From Candidatus Curtissbacteria bacterium RIFCSPLOWO2_12_FULL_41_16 (GTDB lineage Bacteria; Patescibacteriota; Microgenomatia; Curtissbacterales; GWA2-41-24), in the NCBI GenBank assembly GCA_001776545.1, contig MFBZ01000019.1, forward strand, positions 1-49,697: a DNA stretch of 49,697 nucleotides, written 5' to 3'. The first letter of the stretch is position 1. Each line of letters opens with the position of its first letter. Made by a program: the position numbers and the translations under genes. The notes beneath the pieces were generated by a model. The model made no database searches and was not told where the DNA came from. It saw only the letters and a list, made by a program, of their open reading frames with translations. Below, piece after piece: positions 25,108-32,343 of this stretch.

Positions 25108-25776
25108 ATGAAAGTAAGTGGTAAACTGATTGTTTTTGAGGGGGCAGATGGATCAGGCAAGACTACCCAGGCAAAACTTCTTTTGAAATATCTGCAGAAA
25201 CGAAAAATTCCATCAGAGTATATTTCATTTCCAAGATACAATGAGTCCTTTTGGGCCCACATGATTATCCGCTATTTGAAGGGGGAATTTGGTAAGCTTA
25301 GCGAAATTAATCCCTATTTTGCTTCCCTTATGTATGCCGGGGATCGGATGAGGGCTCTGCCGCTTATGAAAAAGTGGCTTGCGGCTGGGCAGCTGGTAGT
25401 TTGCAACAGGTATGTTGCTTCCAATTTGGCACATATGGGCGCCAGATTTGACAGGGAGGATGAACGGCAAAAGTATATCAGATGGCTTAAAAAGTTGGAG
25501 TATCAAGAAATCGGGTTGCCACAGGAAGATTTGGTAATTTTTTTGGATGTACCTGCCAAAATCTCGCAAAATTTGATGAAAAAGCGGGTTAAAGATATTC
25601 ATGAAGGCAATGTCGATTATCTTGAAAAAGTCGTCGATGTTTATCGCCAGCTTTGCCGACAGAAGAATTGGGTGAAGATTGATTGTACTTGGCGGGGCAA
25701 GATTTTAACAGAGCAGCAAATTCACGAGAAGATTTTGGAGGTTTTTAGGTCTAGAAATATTCTTCGAGCAAAGTGA
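25108..25776 (+). CDS. tmk: Thymidylate kinase
   Basis: A 222-residue P-loop kinase phosphorylating dTMP to dTDP. Walker A is FEGADGSGKTTQAK (about residues 9-22). The DR-type motif FPRYNESFW and CNRYVASNLAHMG (substrate and LID-adjacent regions) are present, with VIFLDVPAK and KKRVKDIHEGN in place of the LID. The start ATG follows a repeat arm without a Shine-Dalgarno. The last residues (ILRAK) are encoded by the left arm of element 2, so the C terminus may have been remodelled by insertion. It lies between the Nudix-Dcd fusion and thyX. Confidence 0.93.
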   Translation: MKVSGKLIVFEGADGSGKTTQAKLLLKYLQKRKIPSEYISFPRYNESFWAHMIIRYLKGEFGKLSEINPYFASLMYAGDRMRALPLMKKWLAAGQLVVCNRYVASNLAHMGARFDREDERQKYIRWLKKLEYQEIGLPQEDLVIFLDVPAKISQNLMKKRVKDIHEGNVDYLEKVVDVYRQLCRQKNWVKIDCTWRGKILTEQQIHEKILEVFRSRNILRAK

Positions 25777-25817
25777 GAAGTTTAAGCCTTTAGTTCTTGC
25801 TGTCGCCCGAACAATAA
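25758..25817. repeat. MITE-like element 2 of the GIY-YIG repeat family
   Basis: A 60-base short version: left arm attcttcgagcaaagtgaga, right arm gttcttgctgtcgcccgaac aataa. It contains the tmk stop codon. Confidence 0.6.
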
Positions 25818-25822
25818 GACTT

Positions 25823-25881
25823 TTATTCTTCGAACGAAGTCGAGTCTAACTCGACGAAGTGAGAAGTTACCTTTAGAATTA
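25823..25881. repeat. Left terminal repeat of GIY-YIG unit
   Basis: ttattcttcgaacgaagtcg, a nested inverted pair (tcgagtctaactcga), then gagaagttacc. It is inverted relative to the arm at 26138-26169. Confidence 0.65.
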
Positions 25882-25883
25882 TT

Positions 25884-26168
25884 ATGTCTAGATGGAAATG
25901 GTATGTATATATTTTGGAACTTAAGAATGGTTTGTACTATACGGGGATTACATGGAAGCCGAGTTTGAGATTTGATCAGCATTTGTCAGGAATGGGAAGC
26001 AAATTTACATCAAGATATGGAGTTTACGGGCTAGTTTATCTTGAAGAGCACGAAGATCTAGGAACTGCACGAAAGAGAGAAATCCAGATTAAAGATTTTA
26101 GCAGGAAGAAGAAACGAGAACTCATTAATAGTTTTAATGGTGAGTTCTCGCTGGCGCTCGAACAATAA
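25884..26168 (+). CDS. GIY-YIG domain endonuclease-like protein
   Basis: A 94-residue single-domain protein. The GIY-YIG core appears as WYVYILELKNGLYYTGITWK (Y-V-Y ... Y-T-G), then a catalytic-type Arg in SLRFDQHL, K-F-T-S-R-Y-G, and a Glu in ARKREIQIKDFSRKKK. This is the UPF0213/UvrC-type small group, a predicted nuclease. The gene is bounded by inverted repeat arms, and its last codons (EFSLALEQ) lie in the right arm. Its stop overlaps the thyX ATG. It interrupts the tmk-thyX pair, so it looks like an inserted repeat-bordered unit rather than part of dTTP synthesis. Confidence 0.92.
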   Translation: MSRWKWYVYILELKNGLYYTGITWKPSLRFDQHLSGMGSKFTSRYGVYGLVYLEEHEDLGTARKREIQIKDFSRKKKRELINSFNGEFSLALEQ

Positions 26169-26169
26169 T
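26138..26169. repeat. Right terminal repeat of GIY-YIG unit
   Basis: gtgagttctcgctggcgctc gaacaataat. The same arm precedes tmk (25076-25102) and proS (33043-33072). It overlaps the thyX start codon region. Confidence 0.7.
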
Positions 26170-27892
26170 GATAAGTTCACCAGAAAGATTCACCAAAGAA
26201 GAGGCGTGGTTTATTTCGCCTTTCTTTACCAACTTAGACAAAAATGTTTTTGCGGCTAAATATTTGCCGAGCGAGGTTTTAGGCGCTTTGGCTAGCCGCT
26301 ACAGCCGATCGACCAAAGGCGTCCGCAGGCTATTTTTTGATGAGTATATCAAGCCGATTTTGGAGCCCGATTTAGGTGGAGCGGATCATCAATCAGTCAA
26401 AGAGGCGGAAACAATGAGGAAGGAGTTAATTTCCTTTGTCGATTATTTACATGAGCACGGTGGTTGGGAAACGGTAATTAACAGCAGACGGGCCCGCGAT
26501 TTCTTCCAAAAGTGGTTGGCGGCTTACGGCGACGACTCCATTGCCCAAATGGCCGGAGCCCATATCTTCTTTGAAAATATCTCTAACGTCGCTGTAAAAA
26601 TTTTAGAGGATTTCAGGATCGGATTTGCGCCTCTTGAGAAATCGACAAGATACGTGGTGTTTGACCAAAAAGTTGGCGGCAGTTATCTCTACTTTCTTGA
26701 ACCTGATCTTGTGAAATCCAAGTATGGTCGGGAATATACAAGGCTTATGAATATGCTTTTTGGTCATTATACCGAGTCTTTTGAGCCGTTTTCCAAATAT
26801 TTAAGAAAAGTTTTCCCCCAGGAAAAAGACCAGACAGACCGGGCCTATCGTGAAACAATAAAAGCTAAAGCCTGCGACGTGCTGCGTGTTTGTTTACCGG
26901 CTGCGACTTTAACAAATGTCGGATTTTTTGGGGTAGGACAGGCTTTTGAATATGTTTTGACAAAGTGCTTTGCGCATCCGCTTTTTGAGATTAGGCAACT
27001 GGCATGGGAAGCTCAAAAAGAGTTGAATCAAGTTATTCCCTCGCTTGTTGATCGCGCCTCAAGTTCGCGAGGAAAGGTTTATCAGAAATATGTTTCAGAT
27101 ACGGAAAAAGCACTAGAGAAGCTGACACAAAGATATATTAGAACCGACATGCAAGGCTATTTCACTCCCGGTGTGGAAGTAGCTCTACACACCGGGAGTG
27201 GGACTGAGAGTTCTAGTGTTGATCTTGTTGAGTGGGATGTTGATGCCGAGGATCGGATTTTGGCTAGTCTTTTATATAAATATTCAACTCTGCCATTTAG
27301 GCAAATAAAAGAAAAAGTTTCTGCGCTTTCGCAGAAGCAAAAATTAGAAATTATCAAAAAAGTAGTCGGCAGGCGGCAAGTTCGTCAACACAAATTAGTG
27401 AGGGCTTTTGAGAATACTTATTACAAATTCGATATCGTGGGAAATCTTGGAATTTACAGAGATCTGCAGAGGCACAGAATGTTAACCCAGGAGAGGCAAA
27501 GATTTACGACAGAGCTGGGTTTTGAAGTGCCGGCGGATTTGGTTTTGGCCGGGATGGACAAACTTTATATTGCTGCCGTGGGGAAAATCGACAACTTTTA
27601 CAAAAGGGTCAAAAGGGATTTTCCAAACCAGGCCCAATATGTCGCAACTTTTGGTCATAGAATCCGTTGGTATCAGTGGGAAAACTTACGAGAGCTTGCC
27701 TGGGAGACGGAGCTTCGTACGGGTCCGCAAGGCCATCCCGATTATCGTAAAATAGAACAATTAAAAGTCGAAGCAGTTCGTAAAGTTCACCCAAGTTTAG
27801 TTCAAGCTCTAAAGTTTGTGGACTGGAACCAGTACGATTTGGCAAGGCGCGAAAGTGAAAAGCGCATTGACCAAAAATTGGCAAAAGTTTAG
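26168..27892 (+). CDS. thyX: FAD-dependent thymidylate synthase, tandem ThyX domains
   Basis: A 574-residue protein, over twice the usual ThyX length (about 220-250). The N-terminal unit (about 100-290) has GDDSIAQMAGAHIFFENISN and RIGFAPLEKSTRYVVFD. The C-terminal unit (about 400-570) has GIYRDLQRHRMLTQERQRF, FGHRIRWYQWENLRELAWETELR and a C-terminal HPSL block. Single-domain ThyX carries RHRxxSxNExSxRY; here the first unit keeps E-x-S-x-R-Y and the second keeps R-H-R, so the halves may combine into a site. It converts dUMP to dTMP with methylene-THF (glyA/folD product). A hairpin repeat (27163-27200) lies in the linker. Confidence 0.88.
   Translation: MISSPERFTKEEAWFISPFFTNLDKNVFAAKYLPSEVLGALASRYSRSTKGVRRLFFDEYIKPILEPDLGGADHQSVKEAETMRKELISFVDYLHEHGGWETVINSRRARDFFQKWLAAYGDDSIAQMAGAHIFFENISNVAVKILEDFRIGFAPLEKSTRYVVFDQKVGGSYLYFLEPDLVKSKYGREYTRLMNMLFGHYTESFEPFSKYLRKVFPQEKDQTDRAYRETIKAKACDVLRVCLPAATLTNVGFFGVGQAFEYVLTKCFAHPLFEIRQLAWEAQKELNQVIPSLVDRASSSRGKVYQKYVSDTEKALEKLTQRYIRTDMQGYFTPGVEVALHTGSGTESSSVDLVEWDVDAEDRILASLLYKYSTLPFRQIKEKVSALSQKQKLEIIKKVVGRRQVRQHKLVRAFENTYYKFDIVGNLGIYRDLQRHRMLTQERQRFTTELGFEVPADLVLAGMDKLYIAAVGKIDNFYKRVKRDFPNQAQYVATFGHRIRWYQWENLRELAWETELRTGPQGHPDYRKIEQLKVEAVRKVHPSLVQALKFVDWNQYDLARRESEKRIDQKLAKV
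27163..27200. repeat. In-gene inverted repeat in thyX linker
   Basis: A 13-bp arm cactcccggtgtg, 12 bases, then the exact complement. It is translated as part of the linker between the two ThyX units (TPGVEVALHTGSG). Confidence 0.8.
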
Positions 27893-27923
27893 CTCGCTTC
27901 AAGTCCGGGACTTGAGCAGAGCT
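27891..27923. repeat. Solo REP palindrome after thyX
   Basis: Core caagtcc g ggacttg, identical to the RAYT-flanking REPs, with extended imperfect arms (agctcgctt / gcagagct). It overlaps the thyX stop codon. Confidence 0.85.
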
Positions 27924-27960
27924 GATAAAGAAAGACCACATCGGCGAGATAATACTTGAA

Positions 27961-27989
27961 TTGATTTTTTCTCTTAGCAGTGTTATAGT
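27961..27989 (+). promoter_or_regulatory. Promoter of rpsB-tsf
   Basis: ttgatt, 17 bases, tatagt. The leader to rpsB is about 130 bases and contains a hairpin (gcagact / agtctgc, 28014-28032). It also has a GC-rich stretch at 28085-28110 before a good Shine-Dalgarno (aaaggag). Confidence 0.6.
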
Positions 27990-28125
27990 TTTCCAAATTA
28001 CACACGCTCTATCGCAGACTCCTTGAGTCTGCAGTTAATAGTGAATAGTCAATAGTTCATAGAAACTGCAGATTGAAAATTAGAGCGGAGGGCCCGCTAC
28101 CCGACGGGATTAAAGGAGAATACGA

Positions 28126-28851
28126 ATGAATATTCCATCAATGCAGGATTTACTTGAAGCTGGGGTTCATTTTGGACATCAGGTTCGGCGTTGGAACCCT
28201 AAAATGAAACCATACATTTTTACGGCCAGGGAGGGTCTTCACGTTATTGATCTTGTCAAGACCTACCAAAAACTTGAGGAGGCTTGCGATTTTGTAAAAC
28301 GGATTGGTGAGGCAGGAGGCACCATTATTTTTGTGGCCTCTAAAAAACAGGCAAAGAGTATTATTCGCGAGGAGGCAAAGAGAGTCAGCGCCAAGTATAT
28401 TATTGAGCGTTGGATAGGGGGACTTTCGACCAATTGGGAGCAAACGGGCAAAAATATTAAAAAACTGACGGACCTGAGATCCAAAAAAGAAGCCGGAGAA
28501 TTTAGAGACAGAACCAAAAAAGAAAATCTTTTGATAGATCGGGAAATTGCCAAGCTTGAGCGACTTTATGGTGGGCTTGAGGGCTTGGAGAAGCTGCCGG
28601 ATGCAATCTTTATTGTCGATGTTAAAAAAGAGGAAAATGCTGCTCGTGAGGCAGTTAAGAAAGGTATCCCGGTTGTTGCTATTTCCGACACTAACGCCAA
28701 TGTGGATTTGGTGACTTACCCAATTCCCGGAAACGATGATGCCATTAAAGCAATTAAAATAATAACTAGCGCAGTTGCTGATGCATTTCTGGAAGGACGG
28801 AAGAGTTATGAAAAGAAAACACCGAAAGAGAAAGTGGAACTTGCGAAATAA
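28126..28851 (+). CDS. rpsB: 30S ribosomal protein S2
   Basis: A 241-residue protein. The S2 signature is at the N terminus: MQDLLEAGVHFGHQVRRWNPKMKPYIF. FVASKKQAKSIIREEAKR and ERWIGGLSTNW lie in the middle, and DAIFIVDVKKEENAAREAVK and PVVAISDTNANVDLVTYPIPGNDDA near the C terminus. It has one of the few clear ribosome binding sites in the window (aaaggag, 9 bases upstream). The hairpin leader may allow autoregulation as in other bacteria, though no specific S2-binding motif could be confirmed. Confidence 0.97.
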   Translation: MNIPSMQDLLEAGVHFGHQVRRWNPKMKPYIFTAREGLHVIDLVKTYQKLEEACDFVKRIGEAGGTIIFVASKKQAKSIIREEAKRVSAKYIIERWIGGLSTNWEQTGKNIKKLTDLRSKKEAGEFRDRTKKENLLIDREIAKLERLYGGLEGLEKLPDAIFIVDVKKEENAAREAVKKGIPVVAISDTNANVDLVTYPIPGNDDAIKAIKIITSAVADAFLEGRKSYEKKTPKEKVELAK

Positions 28852-28896
28852 ATTGTAAGATTATTACATTATAGCAAGGTAGCAAGATAATTATTA

Positions 28897-29355
28897 ATGA
28901 CTGTTTCAATTGGTGATATAAAAAAATTACGAGAGAAGACAAGTGCCGGGATTGTTGATTGTCGCCGGGCACTGGAAGAAACAGGCGGAGATTTTAAAAA
29001 GGCTGAGGAACTTGTTAAAAGCTGGGGGTTTGACAAGGCAGCCGCCAAAGAAGGCCGGGTTGTCGGGGCTGGACTTGTTGAGACCTATATCCATGCCGGC
29101 GGTAAAGTTGGGGCGATGGTAGAGGTAAACTGTGAAACCGATTTTGTGGCCAGAACAGATGAATTTAAAACTTTGGCACATGAGCTTGCCATGCAAGTTG
29201 CGGCAATGGACCCTGCTAGTGTTGAAAAACTATTAAAACAGGAGTATATTCGTGACTCTGCCAAAACTATTGATCAACTTGTCAAGGAAACAATCGCCAA
29301 AGTTGGGGAGAATATTGTGACTCGACGTTTTATGAGATTTGAGTTGGGAGCATAA
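28897..29355 (+). CDS. tsf: Elongation factor Ts (short form)
   Basis: A 152-residue nucleotide-exchange factor for EF-Tu. The N-terminal UBA domain is IGDIKKLREKTSAGIVDCRRALEE, followed by the AAAKEGRVVGAGLVETYIHAGGKVG strand region and the EF-Tu contact VNCETDFVARTDEF. E. coli EF-Ts has 283 residues; here one core subdomain and the coiled coil are missing, as in other short forms. It sits 45 bases after rpsB. Downstream, where pyrH often lies, there is a broken GxxExxY gene and then frr. Confidence 0.94.
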   Translation: MTVSIGDIKKLREKTSAGIVDCRRALEETGGDFKKAEELVKSWGFDKAAAKEGRVVGAGLVETYIHAGGKVGAMVEVNCETDFVARTDEFKTLAHELAMQVAAMDPASVEKLLKQEYIRDSAKTIDQLVKETIAKVGENIVTRRFMRFELGA

Positions 29356-29356
29356 T

Positions 29357-29404
29357 CAATCCGAATTCATCCGAATGGTTAATCCGAATTGATCCGAATA
29401 TTAA
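29357..29404. repeat. Left repeat array of GxxExxY unit
   Basis: Four atccgaat-type words in about 45 bases, ending next to the ATG at 29408. It is inverted relative to 29771-29790. Confidence 0.7.
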
Positions 29405-29407
29405 TGA

Positions 29408-29802
29408 ATGCCTAGAATTATTCATCAAGATTTAAGTTATAAGGTCGTAGGAATTTTGTTTGATATTCACAAAAAGTTAGGTAATAGATATCAAGAGGAG
29501 TATTATCAGAGAGCATTTGCTGAAGCTTTAAAGAAAAGTCATCTAAAATTTCAAAAAGAGCTATCTTTTGATCTCGAGTATGATGGCAAAAAATAGGTAA
29601 ATATTTATTAGAGTTCTTAATTTATGAGAAAATTGTATTGGAGATAAAAGCAGTTCCACGATTGAGACCGGTTGACTTTAAACAGGTACTGGCTTATCTC
29701 AAGGCTAAAAATTTAGAACTGGGAATACTTGTAAATTTTAGACCAGACAGCTTGGCATATAAGAGAATTCTTAATTCGGATGTAATTCGGAGTAAAAATT
29801 AG
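29408..29802 (+). pseudogene. GxxExxY-family gene disrupted by a one-base frameshift
   Basis: The first frame (29408-29596) encodes SYKVVGILFDIHKKLGNRYQ then EEYYQRAFAEAL, the G...E-x-x-Y start of the GxxExxY family. It stops after a run of six A (29588-29594 region). One base shifted, the protein continues to 29802 with YEKIVLEIKAVPRLRPVDFK (E-x-K of a PD-(D/E)XK-like core), AYLKAKNLELGILVNFRP and the usual C-terminal end. Together they give a normal-length protein, so one lost A (or slippage at the A run) explains the break. Inverted repeats lie on both sides. Confidence 0.85.
29771..29790. repeat. Right repeat of GxxExxY unit
   Basis: ttaattcggatgtaattcgg; its reverse complement matches the end of the left array at 29385-29404. 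It lies within the last codons of the broken gene. Confidence 0.65.
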
Positions 29803-29803
29803 G

Positions 29804-30352
29804 ATGAATTTGAATGATACGCAGCTGCGAATGCAGCAAGCAACTAGCCACCTTAAGGGTGAACTTGCCCAGATTAGGACGGGCAGGTCTAATCCAGCGC
29901 TTGTTTCTGATATCTTAGTCGACGTTTATAATTCTAAAATGCTGGTTAAGGAGCTTAGTCAAATTACGGCTCCGGAGCCGACGGTTCTTTTAGTTTCCCC
30001 GTGGGATAAGTCGATAATTACCAATATAGTCGGCGGTATCACTAAGGCCAACATTGGTCTTAACCCTGTTATTGATGGCGATTTAATAAGGATTGTTATT
30101 CCGCCCTTGACAGTAGAACGCCGGGAGCAATTTATCAAACAAATGCACATAATTTTAGAAAAGTATCGAGTGGAGATAAGACAGATAAGGCATGAAATAA
30201 GAGAAGAATTACGAACCAAAAAACAATCAGGTGAAATCAGTGAAGATGAGGAAAGAAGACAAGAGGCAGAATTGCAAAAATTGCACGACGAATTTATAGA
30301 GGCCATCGAAATGGCAGGGAAGGTAAAAGGAGAGGAACTGAGGCAAGCCTAA
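29804..30352 (+). CDS. frr: Ribosome recycling factor
   Basis: A 182-residue protein that splits post-termination ribosomes with EF-G. Family blocks are HLKGELAQIRTGRSNPALV near the N terminus, the domain II hinge LVSPWDKSIITNIVGGITKANIGLNP, RIVIPPLTVERREQFIKQ, and the long helix VEIRQIRHEIREEL. Near full length (E. coli 185). It begins 1 base after the GxxExxY remnant, with no Shine-Dalgarno, so its original 5' context has been replaced by the repeat unit. It belongs with rpsB-tsf functionally. Confidence 0.96.
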   Translation: MNLNDTQLRMQQATSHLKGELAQIRTGRSNPALVSDILVDVYNSKMLVKELSQITAPEPTVLLVSPWDKSIITNIVGGITKANIGLNPVIDGDLIRIVIPPLTVERREQFIKQMHIILEKYRVEIRQIRHEIREELRTKKQSGEISEDEERRQEAELQKLHDEFIEAIEMAGKVKGEELRQA

Positions 30353-30420
30353 ATAGTTTAAAGTTCAAAATTAAAAGTTCAAAATTGTGGAAGTTTTTCA
30401 ATCCCTTTTAACTTTTCACT

Positions 30421-30500
30421 TTGATGCTTCGACTTTGCTCAGCATCAACTCTTCGAGCCTGATCCTCAGAGCCGAAGGCCCTGAGCTTGTCGGATGGGTT
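30421..30500. repeat. Palindromic repeat cluster before rseP
   Basis: gatgcttcgactttgctcag catc, and cttcgagcc...ggcccgagcttgtcgg type units. The ccttcgac/ctgagcttgtcg words recur at 45036-45074 and in tig (35288-35308). The whole 166-base gap is repeats, beginning with aaagttcaaaatt words. Confidence 0.6.
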
Positions 30501-30518
30501 GAACTTTTAACTTAAATC

Positions 30519-31628
30519 ATGTTAGCAATTATCATCTTTATCGTAATTCTCTCCATTCTCGTTATGCTTCACGAGCTAGGTCATTTCATCATGGCTAAGC
30601 GGGCGGGAATTGGTGTTGAGGAGTTTGGTTTTGGTTTACCTCCGAGAATCTGGGGCAAGAAGATAAAAGGTACAACTTACTCCATTAACTGGCTTCCATT
30701 TGGAGGTTTCGTGCGCCTGGTGGGCGAGGATCCGACCGATGAGAAGCGGGAGGCTAAAAACAGTTTTTATGTCAAGAGTTTGGCCATCCGCACGAAAGTG
30801 GTTATTGCAGGGGTTATCGCCAATTTTATCCTGGCAATCGTTATTTTTTACATTGTGCTTTTTGCGATTGGCTTTAAAGTTAGCCTGCCACTTTTTGTCG
30901 ATCACAAATTTAAATTCGTTAATCAATCCAGGCAGGTGTTGGTTGCAGAGGTGAGCGAAGAATCTGTAGCCCAGAAAGCAGGAATAAAAGCCGGTGATTC
31001 AATAATAAAAATTGAAGATACTCAGATTTCTTCAATTGATCAGCTTCAAAAGATTGTGAGATCTTCGGAGGGTAAGGAGCTTGCGATAATTCTTGAAAAC
31101 CCGGTAAATAATCAGACTAAGACTATAGTGGCCGCTCCTGTTTACAACAAAGAGCTTAAAGCGCCAGCGCTTGGTATAAATTTGGGAGAATTGGCGGTTT
31201 TGCGTTACGAAACTTTTGGTCAAAAGCTATTTGCCGGTTTCGTGCACAGTTACAATATACTTGATTATTCGATCAGAGTTTTTGGGCAGCTTATTGGTTT
31301 TGCGATCAAAGAAAGAAATATAACGCCGGTTTCCGAAGGGGTCTCGGGGCCAGTGGGGATTGCGCAAATTACTTCACAGGCAGTCAGCTTGGGGCCGGTC
31401 TCAGTTTTGCAACTTGCAGGGCTTTTATCTTTAAATTTAGCATTTATTAATATTTTGCCCATCCCGGCTCTTGACGGCGGCCGATTTTTCTTTATCATTG
31501 TTGAAGCGTTAATCAGAAGAAGGCTTAATCCCGCTATTGAGAAATGGACCCATGCCGTGGGGTTTGCATTTCTTTTAGGTTTAATTCTTTTGGTTACCTA
31601 CAATGACATTTTAAAGCTTCTTCGATAA
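30519..31628 (+). CDS. rseP: RseP-type intramembrane metalloprotease with PDZ domain
   Basis: A 369-residue S2P protease. The zinc site HELGHF lies in the first helix (about residues 18-23), followed by GVEEFGFGLPPRIWG and the family's FGGFVRLVGED loop. One PDZ domain spans about 135-215 (AQKAGIKAGDSIIKIEDTQI). The second catalytic block, NLAFINILPIPALDGGRF, is near 312-329. E. coli RseP has two PDZ domains; here there is one, as in many Gram-positives. It typically releases anti-sigma factors or clears signal peptides; no partner is visible nearby. Confidence 0.94.
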   Translation: MLAIIIFIVILSILVMLHELGHFIMAKRAGIGVEEFGFGLPPRIWGKKIKGTTYSINWLPFGGFVRLVGEDPTDEKREAKNSFYVKSLAIRTKVVIAGVIANFILAIVIFYIVLFAIGFKVSLPLFVDHKFKFVNQSRQVLVAEVSEESVAQKAGIKAGDSIIKIEDTQISSIDQLQKIVRSSEGKELAIILENPVNNQTKTIVAAPVYNKELKAPALGINLGELAVLRYETFGQKLFAGFVHSYNILDYSIRVFGQLIGFAIKERNITPVSEGVSGPVGIAQITSQAVSLGPVSVLQLAGLLSLNLAFINILPIPALDGGRFFFIIVEALIRRRLNPAIEKWTHAVGFAFLLGLILLVTYNDILKLLR

Positions 31629-31643
31629 ATTTCTTATTCTTGA

Positions 31644-31677
31644 TAACGTTATACTATTTTTAGCTGATCGGTTAAAT
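31644..31677. repeat. Direct repeat, downstream of PaaX/Cas2-like gene
   Basis: aacgttatactatttttagc tgatcggttaaata; about 25 of 34 bases match 32193-32226 in the same orientation. It contains the partial palindrome ttagctgatcggttaa. Confidence 0.65.
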
Positions 31678-31688
31678 AGAGTGTAGTT

Positions 31689-32186
31689 TTAGCAGCTTTC
31701 TTTGCCAACGAAAACTTTTACCCAGTGTGAAAATCCGACACCATTAAGGAATTTAGTAAGTTCTTTTTCTACTGATTTATTACCTATCCAGACAGATTTC
31801 TGCAGAGGTATAAATTGCCATTCTTTTAGCATTACCCTTAATGTTCTTCTCAGTATTCTGTGTTTTTCCGGAATGTCGAAAATTACCAAACGTTTTTTAC
31901 CGTCCCAGATTTTTTCTTCAAGCAGCTTTTTGACGATAATTTCTTGTCTGCCCTTATCAGTGAGTTTCAGAAATATTTGCCTGCCACTTTTTTCTGTTTC
32001 AATGTAGCCCTTAAGTCGCAGTTGCCTTATAGATTTGTATAAAGTGCTGTAGTTTAAATTAGTTCTATATCCTGTCCATACAAATTTTCTTGGATTGTCA
32101 ACAAAATCTAAAAATGGCGTGCCAGTTTCAATACTTTTTTCTAAAGCCAGTAAAAGATAATAGGTGAGTGAGCCTTTTTTAATCAT
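31689..32186 (-). CDS. PaaX-like wHTH fused to Cas2-like domain (orphan)
   Basis: A 165-residue protein. Residues 1-85 form a winged helix (YSTLYKSIRQLRLKGYIETEKSGRQIFLKLTDKG). Residues about 95-160 read WDGKKRLVIFDIPEKHRILR ... LRVMLKEWQFIPLQKSVWIG, the pattern shared by PaaX C-terminal domains and Cas2 (first-strand K-R-L-V-I-F-D). No CRISPR array, cas1 or phenylacetate genes are visible, so a regulator is more likely than an adaptation nuclease. A good promoter overlaps an operator-like palindrome just upstream, which suggests autoregulation. Direct repeats stand on both sides. Confidence 0.78.
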   Translation of the reverse strand: MIKKGSLTYYLLLALEKSIETGTPFLDFVDNPRKFVWTGYRTNLNYSTLYKSIRQLRLKGYIETEKSGRQIFLKLTDKGRQEIIVKKLLEEKIWDGKKRLVIFDIPEKHRILRRTLRVMLKEWQFIPLQKSVWIGNKSVEKELTKFLNGVGFSHWVKVFVGKESC

Positions 32187-32192
32187 CAGGTA

Positions 32193-32226
32193 AACGTTAC
32201 ACTATTTTTGACCGATCGTCAATAAA
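32193..32226 (-). promoter_or_regulatory. Promoter/operator of PaaX/Cas2-like gene; direct repeat copy
   Basis: Minus strand: TTGACG (32222-32217), 17 bases, TAACGT (32199-32194). The start codon at 32186 lies 7 bases past the -10, so the mRNA would be leaderless. The -35 region is part of the palindrome ttgaccgatcgtcaa (32209-32223). This 34-base segment is repeated at 31644-31677. Confidence 0.6.
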
Positions 32227-32343
32227 TGGTAAAGATTAAGAGGGAGGTAAAAGCTTATTTATGATACAATTCTTTTCGGAATTCTTTTCGGAAAAGACTT
32301 ATTTTATTGGAGGTGTTTTTGGCGTCTTTCTGATAATAACAGG

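Noticed and set aside
29849-29872. Palindrome-like caccttaagggtg in frr as an inserted repeat
   Set aside because: It encodes HLKGELAQIRTGR, a conserved part of all recycling factors, so it is native sequence.
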